64,000 nt of DNA from Siphonodentalium dalli (GCA_032622095.1 CP136063.1:65301897-65365896), one strand, 5' to 3'. Numbered from the stretch's first letter, positions 1 to 10,680 are shown. Program-made: numbers and translations. Notes: generated from the letters alone by a model not told the origin.

Positions 1-1193
1 TGTTCCACATACGTGGGGGGTTTAGCCTGATTCAATTCAGGGCGGGGTAATCCTATTTTGTATTTGTACATGTATTGTATGTGTAAAGATTACACATTTT
101 TAAGTATATGTAATAAAGAATTATAGGTGCTAAAGTATTGTATTTATAATCAAATAATATGGACACTGGAGAGTATTTTAAATTACGTTTTGATTATATT
201 ACTAAAGTATTTTAGATGATTTGTTTAATTAAGACGAAACCTATCTTGCAATAGAATCTGTGGCTAAAATCGATATAGGTTGCATTGCTAATGGCAAAGA
301 AAAACATGAACAAATGGCTCCATCAATAGATAAATACCAAGGAGTTAACCTACTTATGAGTTTCAAGGGGTAGATCAGCACGATTTTTTTTAGAAAGACC
401 CAAGTTTGTTTTTATTACCTTGCTCTTTTGAGCCCTAGAGAAACTCATTCCATATGCTACACACCAACCAAAAGAATAAATGACATGGGTGTAAATTTGT
501 TAGTTCTGGATTGCACTGAGTATGAATTATTAACCCGAGAGTCGTTATATTGATGTTTTGTTACGATTCAGTAATAAAATTTTGTGGTTCTATCATATTA
601 GGACCCAATAACTGTAAAACTGGAACCTATTTTTTTAGGAGTCATGGTGACATTCCGATTAATGTTGCCCATTCCTCTCACATTACCTGGACACGAAGAA
701 CGTGATAATAATGAGAGTTCCATGCGATGACGAAAACCGCGAATTTCATGTTTGTGGGTGTTCGATTTCGATTGTCTCGGTTCTATTCCAATGTAATCGG
801 TTCTTATCTGCACCGTATTACGTACATATAAGTGAGTTATACTGCCTTGTGTTACATTCAACTGCACACTAATGAACATAATAGTCGGGAAGCTCTGGTG
901 GTTTAAATTATTTAACGTATTTGATACGAAACTTTTTATGTGCCATAATTGTCAGGACGACTGGGCTGACGCAAAAACCAGATGCTTATTTTCCGCAATT
1001 ACAACAAGCGACCAGGGTCCCTACTAAAATCACTTTAAATGAACTTTAGAGTACCAGCATGAACTTTGCTGTGATTGAACAGGGATACTACACTGAACAT
1101 AAAACAGCCTAAGAAATGATTTTGCAGCCTTTTCATATAAGTAGGGGTATTTTGACCTATGCTAGATCTCCAGTAATATCTTTCTATTTTCAG
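1..1193 (+). other. 5' flank and intron of zinc-finger unit A
   Basis: This stretch is the unit-A counterpart of 11850-13041 and 28880-30059, which lie inside the 5' introns of units B and C. No coding potential is conserved: the short minus-strand ORF at 598-879 varies between copies. It ends in a pyrimidine-rich tract with TCTATTTTCAG at about 1183-1193, a good splice acceptor present in all three copies. The matching promoter and first exon of unit A would lie to the left of the window. Confidence 0.6.
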
Positions 1194-1392
1194 GCGCACA
1201 TCTTTACAGTCAGAGTCATTTTCAATCAAGCGAACTTCGCACACACTAAACAACGGGAGGAAACTCTGTGTGGTATTTCGATATATATAGACGATACAAT
1301 CCGATACTACTCGAACGTGAAGGAGTTGGTGCGACATATGCCTACAATTAACCACGCTAGCCACACGGTATACTATTCTGAAATAGCATACG

Positions 1393-2619
1393 ATGTCCGC
1401 TCACACCGTTAACAGACACCATGAATGTGATGTCTGTCTTCGGGGATTCGCTAGTTCTAGTAATCTGAAAAGACACATGGTCACCGCTCACACAAAAGCG
1501 CAGCGTTATCAGTGTGATATATGTCTTAAGAAATTCAGTAGTCTGAAAAAACATATGAGGACCCATACAGGAGAGAAAGGCTATCAGTGTGATGTGTGTC
1601 TTAAGAAATTCGCGGAGTTGTCCAATATGAAATCACACATACGGACCCACACAGGGGAGAAACCTTTTGCATGTGATGTTTGTGGAAAGACCTTCTGTGA
1701 CCAGAGTTCCAGGAATACTCATAGAAAAATACACGATAGTAACAGACAACGGCGCCATAATTGCACGGAGTGTGACCAAACATTCATACATGCACATACT
1801 CTGACCAGTCACATCAAGACAGTGCATTCTAGTATCATTCCATACGTTTGTGAAGAATGCGACAGGTCCTTCAAATACGTTGGCCATCTGACTCGACACA
1901 AAAGGACACACACGGGAAATTTCCCATTTAAATGTGATATTTGCCAAAAGGGATTCAATAGTCGGCGTGAATTGACAACACACGTGATGATACACACAGG
2001 AGAGACGCCGTTTAAGTGTGATATTTGTGAGAAAGGGTTCAGATCACAGAGCGTTCTAACATATCACATGAGGACCCATTCAGGGATTCGACCCTATCAG
2101 TGCACAGAATGTTGCAAGTCTTTTACTCAGTCTAGCGGATTGTTGAGACACAAGAGGATCCACACGGGAGATCGCCCATTTAAATGTGATATATGTGAGA
2201 AAAGATTCAATCAAAGTAATGGTCTAAAATCACACATGAGAACCCATACAGGAGAGACGCCGTTCACGTGTGATATTTGTTGCAAAGGATTCGCTCAACA
2301 GAGTGGGCTGACTCGACACTTAAGAACACACAGTGGAGTCAAACCATATAAATATCAGCAATGTAGTAAATCATGTGCAACCTCCAGCGCCCTGACTGAC
2401 CACACCCGGAGGTTCCACACGGGCGAGAGACCTTATAAATGCGCTGAGTGTGACAAGAGATTTGTTTCTTCGAGTGAGCTAACTGTCCACACCAGGAGAA
2501 ATCACACCGGGGAGAAACCTTATAGCTGCAGTGTGTGTGACAAGGGATTTGTTTCTTCGAGTGCGCTAAATGACCACACCCGGAGAGTTCACACGGGCGA
2601 GAGACCACATCGGAGATAA
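1393..2619 (+). CDS. C2H2 zinc-finger protein, paralog A (14 fingers)
   Basis: This is a 408-aa poly-zinc-finger protein, presumably a nuclear DNA-binding regulator; its target is unknown. Fourteen C2H2 units in the pattern C-x2-C-x12-H-x3/4-H run from about residue 12 to 400, mostly joined by TGEKP-like linkers. There is no KRAB, BTB or SCAN domain. The start is the first ATG after an in-frame TAG at 1384-1386, about 200 bp downstream of a conserved splice acceptor, so the exon encodes the whole protein. Finger 2 has lost 9 bp relative to B and C, leaving only 9 residues between the second Cys and first His, so it probably cannot fold. Finger 12 has Tyr in place of the first Cys (codon 2353-2355). 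Compared with B, one finger near the C-terminus is missing. Upstream, 19 bp of the 5' UTR is deleted relative to B between two AAG repeats. The family is certain; expression is not. Confidence 0.85.
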   Translation: MSAHTVNRHHECDVCLRGFASSSNLKRHMVTAHTKAQRYQCDICLKKFSSLKKHMRTHTGEKGYQCDVCLKKFAELSNMKSHIRTHTGEKPFACDVCGKTFCDQSSRNTHRKIHDSNRQRRHNCTECDQTFIHAHTLTSHIKTVHSSIIPYVCEECDRSFKYVGHLTRHKRTHTGNFPFKCDICQKGFNSRRELTTHVMIHTGETPFKCDICEKGFRSQSVLTYHMRTHSGIRPYQCTECCKSFTQSSGLLRHKRIHTGDRPFKCDICEKRFNQSNGLKSHMRTHTGETPFTCDICCKGFAQQSGLTRHLRTHSGVKPYKYQQCSKSCATSSALTDHTRRFHTGERPYKCAECDKRFVSSSELTVHTRRNHTGEKPYSCSVCDKGFVSSSALNDHTRRVHTGERPHRR

Positions 2620-2735
2620 ACCTTACAATTGCACCGCATGTGACGAGCGATTTTTTTCTGTTCGTCGTCTTTAAAAGAACACACGAAAAGACACCATACT
2701 GCATATAATCTACATTCGTGTTTGACTAATATTAG
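2620..2735 (+). pseudogene. decayed extra finger after zinc-finger gene A
   Basis: Downstream of the TAA, shifted frames read a finger-like series ([14 protein letters not shown], then SSSLKEHTKRHHT), ending near AYNL. At least two frameshifts separate it from the gene: one near 2610 and one in the T-rich run near 2660. It looks like an ancestral last finger now outside the ORF. Homologous remnants follow B and C and recur at 3695-3790. Confidence 0.6.
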
Positions 2736-3211
2736 TAAATCTTAATCCGAAATTAACAATTTTGTTTTCTTTGTTAACACAAGAAATCGTCTTAAACCAG
2801 CCCGAATCGCACAAAACCAGCCAAAATATATTGACATGGGCCCAATTACGGGCGTGTCTGAAATCACCGGGACCAACCTGCAGCAGCTCGGATCCGGATC
2901 AGTCCCATGGCTAGTCGGCTCAGTTGTTTCTATTACAGTATTGGGAACATAATGGGTGCAACTAGACAAGAAACCAATTTTACGACGAAAGCGGGCAAGC
3001 TTGAGACAGTGAGTGGCCATTTTGAAACATTTACCATATGACGACTAAATGTAGGTTTGTTGACGACACCAACAATCATGCTTGCAAAACCTTTCAACAA
3101 ACGACTCTAAATAGTGGGGGGGGGTGTCGTTCAATTGGAAAATCTAATGGTGCTTCTCTGTTGATCCAGTTTTCCACATTATGTGTGTGCTAATTTACTC
3201 ACCGATCGGAT
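2736..3211. repeat. conserved 3' flank of the zinc-finger units
   Basis: The block is shared with 3790-4277, 14680-15129, 23840-24186, 31690-32173 and, in part, 22700-22927. It contains a recognisable stretch around GGATCCGGATCAG and a variable poly-G run near 3116. ORFs here are not conserved in frame. It is a repeated non-coding module and ends at the TTAA where a mobile element begins. Confidence 0.6.
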
Positions 3212-3215
3212 TTAA

Positions 3216-3694
3216 AGATGGATTATCTCTTTAAATTTTATTAATAAATATGAAGTGAAGGCCCCTGTCTTAAAAGGCTTCTATATGTATCAACTAATAT
3301 TGATTTTATTTCGAATATGTTATTGGGACCGTTTATTTGTCTATTTTTAGAACAGATCATTCGGGTGATACCATATAGCGATATAGAGCATTATGCTCTT
3401 CCTATGGCTACGTACCGAACGTCAAATATCTCAGATTGATTGGATGTATGGTATTAATCCATATATAGTTATAAGCGATAAGGAGTATAATTAATGTTTA
3501 TTTGTAACCAAATTACATAATAAAATTTCTGGTCTCTGTTAACAGTAACCACTATTGTTCGTTAACTAAATAACTACACCTTTTTGGACCAGAATATGTT
3601 CGAAATAAAATTAATATCAATTGACAGAAGCATTTCCGGACAGTAGTCCTGATTCAGATCTAATATTGTATCCGTCCCATTAACTGTATAATAC
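3216..3694 (+). mobile_element. TTAA-type MITE, right end truncated
   Basis: It starts directly after TTAA (3212-3215) with AGATGGATTATCTC, the left terminus of the family described at 15134-15628. It runs through the usual interior but stops at about 3694, where it joins a second copy of the zinc-finger 3' tail (GGGCGAGAAACCACACC). The last roughly 25 bp of the right terminus are missing, so the junction is a rearrangement, not an insertion end. Confidence 0.7.
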
Positions 3695-4277
3695 GGGCGA
3701 GAAACCACACCGGAGATACATATTACAGTTGCACCGCATGTGACGAGCGATTTGTTTCTATTCTTCTATACACGAAAAGACACCATACTGCATGTAATCT
3801 ACATTCGTGTTGGGCTAATATTAGTAAATGTTAACCCGAAATTAAAATGTTTGTTTTCTTTGTTATCAAAAGAAATTGTCTTAAAACAACCCAAAATCGC
3901 ACAAAACCAGCCCAAATATATTGACATGGTGCCAATTACGGGCGTGTCTAAAATCACCGGGACCAACCCGCACCAGCTCGGATCCGGATCAGCCCCATGG
4001 CTGGTCGGCTCAGTTGTTTCTATTGCAGTATTGGGAACATAATGGGTGCAGCTGGACTATTTTACGACGAAACCAGGCAAGCTTGAGACCATTTTGAAAC
4101 ATTTGCCCTATGACGACTAAATGGAGGTTTGTTGACGACAACAACAAACTTGCATGCAAAACCTTTCAACAAACCACTCTAAATAGTGGTTATTTTGTAG
4201 TTCAAACAACTAATGGTGCTTGTCTGTTGATCCAGTTTTCCGCAATATTTGTGTGCTAATTTACTCACCGATCGGAT
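3695..4277 (+). pseudogene. duplicated zinc-finger tail and 3' flank
   Basis: The first 95 bp repeat the decayed last finger (CTACDERF) found after genes A, B and C. The rest repeats the 3' flank of 2736-3211. It is closer to the versions following B and C than to the neighbouring one, so unit A carries two different 3' flanks, consistent with unequal exchange between units. Confidence 0.6.
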
Positions 4278-4340
4278 TTAAAGATGGATTATCTCTTTAA
4301 ATAACAAACTAGAAAAAATAGCTATACTCTCGATTATCCT

Positions 4341-4590
4341 TCACAGACCCTTTTCGGCGATCGCGTGTGGCATTTTTAAGTGAATCGTCTGCGTAATGGT
4401 CGAACACAACATGCACAGATTGATAACGGGATGATTTTTGTTCCAGGAATCCAATGAATGATTTTGCAAGGTCATTGTATGATGACATGGGGGATCCTTT
4501 TGGTATCTGATGAACCAGTGCCATGTCATCTACAAAGGGTATGTGAAGGATAATCGAGAGTATATATGTGTTGACGCTACCCCAATACAA
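4341..4590 (-). pseudogene. inverted N-terminal part of a CXC-tailed nuclease-like gene
   Basis: The minus strand encodes a segment running from VDDMALVHQIPKGS through VHVVFDHYADDSLKNATRDRR to SVKDNREY. The continuation, starting VKDNREYICVDATP, is on the plus strand from 4545. The two parts share a 22-bp inverted repeat (4323-4344 and 4545-4566), which marks the turning point. This half of the gene is therefore flipped relative to the rest and cannot be expressed as one protein. The family is assigned from remembered invertebrate proteins with VVFD-x-Y-x-x-DS-x-K; moderately sure. Confidence 0.55.
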
Positions 4591-4908
4591 TCTGGGTTGA
4601 ATGTGTTCCTCAGCAATTCGAAAACAAAATCAAGTCTTACAGAATATCTTGCACAAAAAGTTGTTGATTACTACAAGACAAGCACCAGAGATGTTATCGT
4701 GTCAACAGAGAGTGGCGCAAGAGGAAATTCACGATGTGCCAGTCATCTGTCAACAACACGAGAAGAAGCAGACATGATAATGATGCTAAACGGGACAGAT
4801 GCATCTAAATCAGGATAAAAAGTGCACATATTATCACCAGATACTGACGTGTTGGTGTTGTCGCTTCGACGAGCTGAGGAGCTTGGACCGGACGCATATG
4901 TGATTCTA
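4545..4908 (+). pseudogene. middle part of the CXC-tailed nuclease-like gene
   Basis: The plus-strand frame reads VKDNREYICVDATP, then TREEADMIMMLNGTDASKSG, a stop at 4816-4818, then KVHILSPDTDVLVL. The acidic motifs EEAD and SPDTD resemble those of PIN/XPG-I-like nuclease folds; this assignment is by motif only. It ends at the TTAA insertion point of a MITE (4913-5432), beyond which the gene resumes at 5448. Confidence 0.55.
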
Positions 4909-4912
4909 TTAA

Positions 4913-5432
4913 AGATGGATTATCTCATTAAATAACAAATTTTAAATAGTTGCGTGGGTATAAAATAATAGATATGAACTGAAGACCTATGTCCGGAAAA
5001 GCTTCTATCAATTAATATTGATTTTATTTCGAATATTAAATCGGGCCCATTTATGTTACTATTTTTAGAACCGACCATTCGGATGAGACCGTATTGCGAT
5101 ATAGAGCACTGGGCTGTTCCTACGGCTGCGCATCGAATGTCAAATGTCACAGATTGGTTGTTTGTATTGTTTTGTTCCACAGATATAAGCGATAATGAGT
5201 ATAATTAACGTTTATTTGTGACAAAATTGCACAATATAATTTCTGGTCTCTGTTAACAGTAACCACTATTGTTCGTTAGCTGAACAAACACACCTTTTTA
5301 GACCAGAAAATATTCGAAATAAAATTAATATTAATCGATAGAAGCATTTCCGGACAGGAGTCTTCGATTCAAATCTAATATTTTATACCCCGGTAACTAT
5401 ATAATACATGTTTACAAAGAGATAATCCACCT
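4913..5432 (+). mobile_element. 520-bp TTAA MITE inside the CXC gene fragment
   Basis: It is flanked by TTAA at 4909-4912 and 5433-5436. Long imperfect terminal inverted repeats (about 120 bp) start AGATGGATTATCTC on the left and, read inward, AGGTGGATTATCTC on the right. It is the same length as the copy at 16980-17499, for which an empty site exists. It interrupts the coding series between SPDTDVLVL and NKFRQINL. The 86-codon ORF inside is not obviously a real gene. Confidence 0.85.
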
Positions 5433-5447
5433 TTAAAGTGCTGGCAA

Positions 5448-6150
5448 CAAATTCCGACAGATTAATCTCAACCAAGTAACCAAAGCACTGGGACCAGACA
5501 AGGTTGCTGCACTTCCTGGATTTCACGCCTTTACTGGTTGTGATACAACTGGCCGTTTCGCTGGAAAAGGGAAGCTAAAATGTTGGAAAGCATTTGATAA
5601 CGCGGACAATCGTATAATTACAGCATTCGGTGCGCTTGGAAAAAGCAAAATGCCCAGTGAAATTATTATTCGCCAATTAGAACGATATGTCTGTAAACTA
5701 TACTCCCCCATGACCAAAATTGAAGACGTCGGGGAACTACGATGGCACCTCTTTAAACAAAAGCAGGCAGAGGCAGAACAATTACCACCAACAAAGGAAG
5801 TCTTGTTAAATCACATTCTACGGGCGCACTACCAAGGAATCGTTTGGTGCAATGATCTTGTGGCACAACCAAGCTTACCATCACCGCTAGCCTATGGATG
5901 GTATGAAGTCAGTGAACGATGTCGTCCAAAAACATCAAGCCAGAAACCTGCACCCGATGCTGTATTACAACTAGTTAGATGTTCATGTGGCAAAGGGCGA
6001 TGCTAAACTGATTGTTGTTCATGTCGCAAGCATCAGATGAGGTGTACAGAAATGTGTTTATGCGAAGGGTCTGAAGATGATTGTGAGAATACTGACATTG
6101 ATGCACATATTGAAGAAGACTCCGGCGACTCTGACGACTATGATGAATAA
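5448..6150 (+). pseudogene. C-terminal part of the CXC-tailed nuclease-like gene
   Basis: One frame runs from NKFRQINL through LPGFHAFTGCDTTGRFAGKG and LPPTKEVLLNHILRAHYQ to APDAVLQLVRCSC. After a single in-frame TAA (6004-6006) it continues TDCCSCRKHQMRCTEMCLC with an acidic tail and a final TAA at 6148-6150. The Cys-rich end resembles a CXC (tesmin/TSO1-like) motif. I recall this domain order from multi-copy uncharacterised invertebrate proteins, so the gene may itself be transposon-associated. Lesions are the inversion, the MITE, a probable 1-bp shift at the MITE and two stops. Confidence 0.6.
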
Positions 6151-6655
6151 TTATGTAAACCATGTGAATGTATAATTGTTTAAGTGTGTGTTTAATAATG
6201 CATTAAGATATTAAGGTGTCTTGTGTTAATATTATTCTAATCATTTCTGATATGTCACAGGGCAAAAAGTTATGTTGTATAACAATTTCCTGAAAAATTA
6301 AAAAATTAGTCGAAAAACACCAATATTTCCATATATACCCAACCGCGTTTTCTCAATTCTTCACGAAAGCTTCCAGGATGGGCTTAAATAGATTCCTGGC
6401 ATCACTACGGTTATTTTGATATGCAGTATGCCATACTTTATTGTGTATATGTAACCAAAACAAAATATTTTAGAAATTCTGACCCCACCCTCCGAAAATC
6501 GGAAAATTTTCACCCTAAATGGTCTCAGAAAAAATGGCACCAAAACTTTTCTGTTGTACAAACGCCTTATGATTGCAAAAAGCAAAAGAAACTAGATTTT
6601 ACAGAGAAAAATTACTGGGTCTATATTGGGTGCAACATGGCACCGGACTAGTAAC
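6151..6655 (+). other. 3' tail of the captured gene segment
   Basis: This A+T-rich stretch between the CXC tail and the point where MITE sequence resumes (TAACCACAATTGTTCG, about 6650) shows no conserved frame. It is probably the captured gene's 3' UTR or downstream DNA. Confidence 0.4.
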
Positions 6656-6789
6656 CACAATTGTTCGTTAACTAAACAACTACACCTTTTTAGACCAGAA
6701 AATGTTCGAAATAAAATTAATATCAATCGACAGAAGCATTTCCGGACAGGACTCCTGATTCAGATCTAATATTTTATCCGCCCCATTAA

Positions 6790-7300
6790 AGATGGATTAT
6801 CTCTTTAAATAACAAATTTTAAATAGTTTCGTGGGTATAAAATAATAGATATGAACTGAAGACCCTTGTCCAGAAAGGCTTCTATCAATTAATATTGATT
6901 TTATTTCGAATTTTAAATCTGGACCGTTCATGTTACTATTTTTAGAACAGACCATTCGGATGATACCATATTGCGATATAGAGCACTGGGCTGTTCCTAC
7001 GGCTACGCAACGAAAGTCAAATGTCACAGATTGATTGTTTGTATTGTTTTGTTCCACATATATAAGCGATAGTGAGTATAATTAACGCTTATTTTAGTAC
7101 AATAAAATTTCTGGTCTCTGTTAACGGTAACCACTATTGTTCGTTAGCTGAACAAACACACCTGTTTAGACCTGAAAATATTCGAAATAAAATGAATATT
7201 AATCGATAGAAGCATTTCCGGACATGAGTCTTCGTTTCAAATCTAATATTTTATACCCCGGTAACTATATAATACATGTTTACAAAGAGATAATCTACCT
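6790..7300 (+). mobile_element. TTAA MITE nested in the right end of the composite element
   Basis: TTAA at 6786-6789 and 7301-7304 flank an element of about 511 bp with the standard termini. Outside it, the 35 bp at 7305-7339 are the last segment of the outer element. At 15590-15628 the same outer sequence is uninterrupted (CCCATTAACTGTATAATAC). The insertion therefore used the TTAA that lies 35 bp inside the outer terminus, the same TTAA that bounds the 39-bp satellite unit elsewhere. Confidence 0.8.
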
Positions 7301-7343
7301 TTAACTATATAATACGTGATACAAAGAGATAATCCACCTTTAA

Positions 7344-7725
7344 TATCTTGTGTTGAGAGCGTTTTGGTTGTTTTTATTGTTTTCAGACTAGCGGCATAAG
7401 TGCCCTGGCACACATTAATGTTAGCGGTAATTCGCCACCTTCAGCCCGGGAGGTCGATCATCATATCGTGCTTCGTATTTTTATCAGATTTCTTCAATTA
7501 GGTGTTGATCAATATATCCCTAAGAGTATATAATGTCACCAAATCAATAGGTCCCTAAGAGTATATAATGTCACCAAATCAATAGGTCCCTAAGAGTATA
7601 TAATGTCACCAAATCAATAGGTCCCTCAGAGTATATTATTTCACCTTATTTTTCACTGCGAATATTAGTAAATTTGATGTCGCCTTTTTCACAACAGGGG
7701 AGATAATTTCAAAATGGCCACTTAC
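7344..7725. repeat. post-MITE spacer with 35-bp minisatellite
   Basis: The module begins TATCTTGTGTTGAGAG and recurs at 15633, 23736, 25495 and 34941. It includes about four copies (7520-7655) of a 35-bp unit containing GTCCCTAAGAGTATATAATG. No gene is seen. It ends CTTACTGTCACAAGCTTG, the site of a LINE insertion. Confidence 0.7.
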
Positions 7726-7738
7726 TGTCACAAGCTTG

Positions 7739-10087
7739 GTGTAAACAATATTTATTCAACCCTCAATTAATACATGTATATATGAAATAAGACATTGAAC
7801 AATATGAGTTAAATTAAATGACAGGTTAGATGAAAATGAGGGTGAAGAGGATTTAACAACAAGCGGGTCACCGCTTATTTGAAGTTATCTCCTCGGAAAA
7901 GAAAATCATGCAGAATAGTATGTAGAAGGAGCGTATGGCAGGAGGCTGAGTTAAAGAGAACAGGTTGGGGGGGGGGGGTGAAAATAACAAGTTACTAACA
8001 TTAAGTTGAGGCAGAAGATATGGAAGGAGTGGGACAGAGGGTGAGTTACTACTGCTGTGTGTTTACAGGTATTCTCAAATATATCTATCTTTGTTTTTCA
8101 TTACTTGTTCACAAGTATTCTCAAATATATCTATCTTTATAGATCTTTATAACTTTGTTTTTCATGATGATTGACACTTAAGGCAAGTTTAACGGAAATT
8201 CACTGAATCGGGCAACTATGCTACTTGATTAAGTGGACGTATTTGACCAAAGTTTTATTCAGTACTGATATGATTCTATATCTTATGATAAAGGACTGAA
8301 ACGTTCACTTCTTGTAATGAAAGTTTGGGTTACTTTAAAGATTTTGTGGTTGGTGCTAAGTGTAAGAGAATTTGAGCCATTTAAGAGTATTACACTGTCT
8401 CTGTATTTTGTTTCTAATGGCATAAAGCATTCATCCCTGATTTGGTTGTATAAAGGGCAGACTAAAAGAAAGTGATCTGCGCTTTCTATGTCACCACATG
8501 AGCACCTGTTGCTTTCTTTTATGTGATTCTCGTGGAGGTCTTTATTAAGACTACTACATTTGAGTCTTAGTTGGGTGTGGATTATTTGGGCTTTTCGATT
8601 AGAACACAAGTTCAGGTGAAGAGTTCTTCTCATGTTTAGACGTTTACCTGCATCTAGTCGCGATTTAAATACTTCGAGGGATTCCGCTTGTTTCAGTTCA
8701 GGGGTCAAGTCATTCCATAATCTGGTCGCTGATGGCAGAAAAGTATCCATGTATAAGGAGAGATCTGATCGAGGGGGTCTGAGTGAAGTTTTTCTTAAAG
8801 AGTATCGTTCTGCTCCTGGGTTCTCGTGATTAACAAGGGTATGGAGATACTGGGGTGATGATCGATGAAACATTTTGTAAAATTGGTGTAACTTGAATTT
8901 TTTTTCGTCTTATCCGCCAAAGTCTCCCAGCCAAGATCAGATATTATATTGTTAGCATTAATACTTCTTGTCGCTCCTGATACTATTCTAGCCGCTTCGT
9001 GTTGTATCTTTTCAATTCGATCGCTCAATGTTATGCCACAGTTGTCCCACACAGGCGCAGCATATTCCAATACTGGACGAATAAATGCAAAATAAATGTT
9101 CTGAAGGGTGTTTCTAGATAACATGTATTTGTATTTCCTCATTAGGTTAACTCTATTCCATGCTTTATCAGTGATGTCGTCAATATGCGCTGCCCACGTA
9201 CCCGTATTATTAAATGTGAGACCAAGATGTCTATGAGAATTAACTTCCTCAATAATACAATTTGGCATAATAAGAGGTGGGTGATCAGGGGGATTTGTTT
9301 TCCGGGAAATAAGAATAGATTCGGTTTTTATTTCATTAAAAGTAACAAGCCAACGATTCGACCATTCAACCAACTTTGCAATATCACTGTTAATTAAATC
9401 TGCTGCTCGATTTGGGTCTTCTATGGTTAAAAACATTGATGTGTCATCTGCAAAAGCCGAATGTGACAAGTAACATGTTCAGCTATATCATTGGTGTAGA
9501 TTAAGAATAGCAGGGGTCCGAGTATTTATCCCTGGGGACACCGGCTCTCATGTGGTTCCATTCTGAATTAGCACTGTCTAAGACTACTCGTTGATGACGG
9601 TGTGTTAAATAAGACTCAAGGAGTTTTAAAAGATTACCAGTTATACCTATACGTTCCAATTTGTAAAGGAGGCCCTTATGCCAGACCTTATCAAAAGCTT
9701 TACTGACATCACAAAACACACATCTAATTTCTTTACCTTGATCTAATGAATCGGTAATGTAATCGTAAATATATGTTAATTGGTATACAGTAGAGTCACC
9801 TCTAACAAAGCCAGATTGATACATTGATATAAGTCCGTTGGTAGTCAAAAAATCCCACATTTTTTTATAAATGCACTTTTCAAAAGCTTTAGACATACAA
9901 CTTAACAATGATATAGGTCTATAATTAGAAACTAGAGATTTTTCGCCTTTTTTGTATATTGGGACAACATTTGAACGTTTCCATTCTTGGGGGAACAGTG
10001 ATTCTTCTAGAAATTTATTGAACATTTTTTCTAAGGGTAGCAAAGTGATTCCGAACAGTATTTCAATGTTTTGGGACTAATCTGATC
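7739..10087 (-). mobile_element. 5'-truncated non-LTR retrotransposon (Jockey/CR1-like)
   Basis: Sequence interrupting the conserved spacer is bounded by a 13-bp target duplication, TGTCACAAGCTTG at 7726-7738 and TGTCACACGCTTG at 10088-10100 (one mismatch). The uninterrupted site is seen at about 16113-16130. The element lies on the minus strand. Its 3' end at 7739 has AATAAA just inside and no poly-A tail, and its 5' end is cut within the reverse-transcriptase ORF, as expected from target-primed reverse transcription. Confidence 0.85.
8283..10080 (-). pseudogene. reverse transcriptase ORF of the Jockey/CR1-like LINE
   Basis: The fragment covers the reverse transcriptase from DQISPKTL onward: NVVPIYKKGEKS, NYRPISLLSC, FCDVSKAFDKVWH, then the active-site motif FADDT near 9440. 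Next come the thumb, with YKYMLSRNTLQNIYFAFIRP, and a C-terminal Cys/His segment, CSCGDIESADHFLLVCPLY. Frames change near 10048, 9540 (with a stop replacing a Ser codon), 9465 and in an A-run near 8895, so it is dead. The endonuclease and ORF1 are absent because of 5' truncation. Clade assignment is by overall likeness. Confidence 0.85.
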
Positions 10088-10100
10088 TGTCACACGCTTG

Positions 10101-10680
10101 CCTGCTTTCGAGGTAAAATTGATTTCGTGTCTGGTTGAACCCACTATGTTCCCAGTAGAAACAACTGAGCCGACCAGCCAGCCTAGTACTTATAGTTCAT
10201 GATTGTTGGGTATATCGGGAGGGGGGGTCATTCACTTTTTTCCATACATTAGGCCGAGGTGAGTGGGTGGTTCAGCCGCGAAAAAAGTCACTTTTTTCCA
10301 AGTGGTCACAGTTTTTTCCTCTTACAACATTTCTGCAATATAACTGCCTCAAAGTGTTCAGCATCATTGTTATAGTATGTATGCCACTTAGGTAGGGGCT
10401 TAAGGGGGTAGTTAGTATGGATATAGGCATAATGCTTCTCAGACATCCCGGTTACAAACCAACACTCGCAATTTCGTCTTTTGCATCAGATCACATTGTC
10501 AAGTACTAACGCCACTGGTTCAAGATGATAATGGACAATTATGACACCCATGATTAAAGTAAATAAAAATGAATAAAGCTATTTATTTATATCATTAATG
10601 TTTACTCATCAGACCTGATCAGACAGCATAAGAGGCAAACATGGAAATCTCTTACTGTCACAAGCTTGCCTGCTTTCATG
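10101..10680. repeat. spacer module shared with 26110-26690
   Basis: This is a repeated non-coding block with a G-run near 10222. The copy at 26204 has a 116-codon ORF, but the frame is not kept here (a stop falls at about 10507), so I do not call a gene. Confidence 0.55.

Larger units (their letters stand above)
4282..7339 (+). mobile_element. composite TTAA element carrying a gene fragment
   Basis: TTAA at 4278-4281 and 7340-7343 bracket a 3-kb element with the same termini (AGATGGATTATCTC left, GATAATCCACCT right) and the same outside flanks as the 495-bp MITE at 15134-15628. The MITE interior between about 4318 and 6650 is replaced by a gene-derived segment. That segment was later hit by a second MITE (4913-5432), and a third sits at 6790-7300. 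No transposase is recognisable. It is either a gene-capturing (Pack-type) element or a decayed larger relative of the MITE. Confidence 0.65.

Noticed and set aside
598-879. Minus-strand ORF conserved in part in units A, B and C
   Set aside because: The frame length and start change between copies, and it lies in the predicted 5' intron.
2339-2704. Long minus-strand ORFs opposite the zinc-finger genes (also at 13578, 14216, 30595, 31233)
   Set aside because: They are antisense shadows of the finger repeats, whose codon pattern leaves few stops on the other strand.
4920-5180. An 86-codon ORF (starting MEQNNTNNQ) present in three MITE copies
   Set aside because: It is kept only because the MITEs are young and alike. 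Differences between copies are not biased to silent sites, no family is recognised, and it is too short for a transposase.
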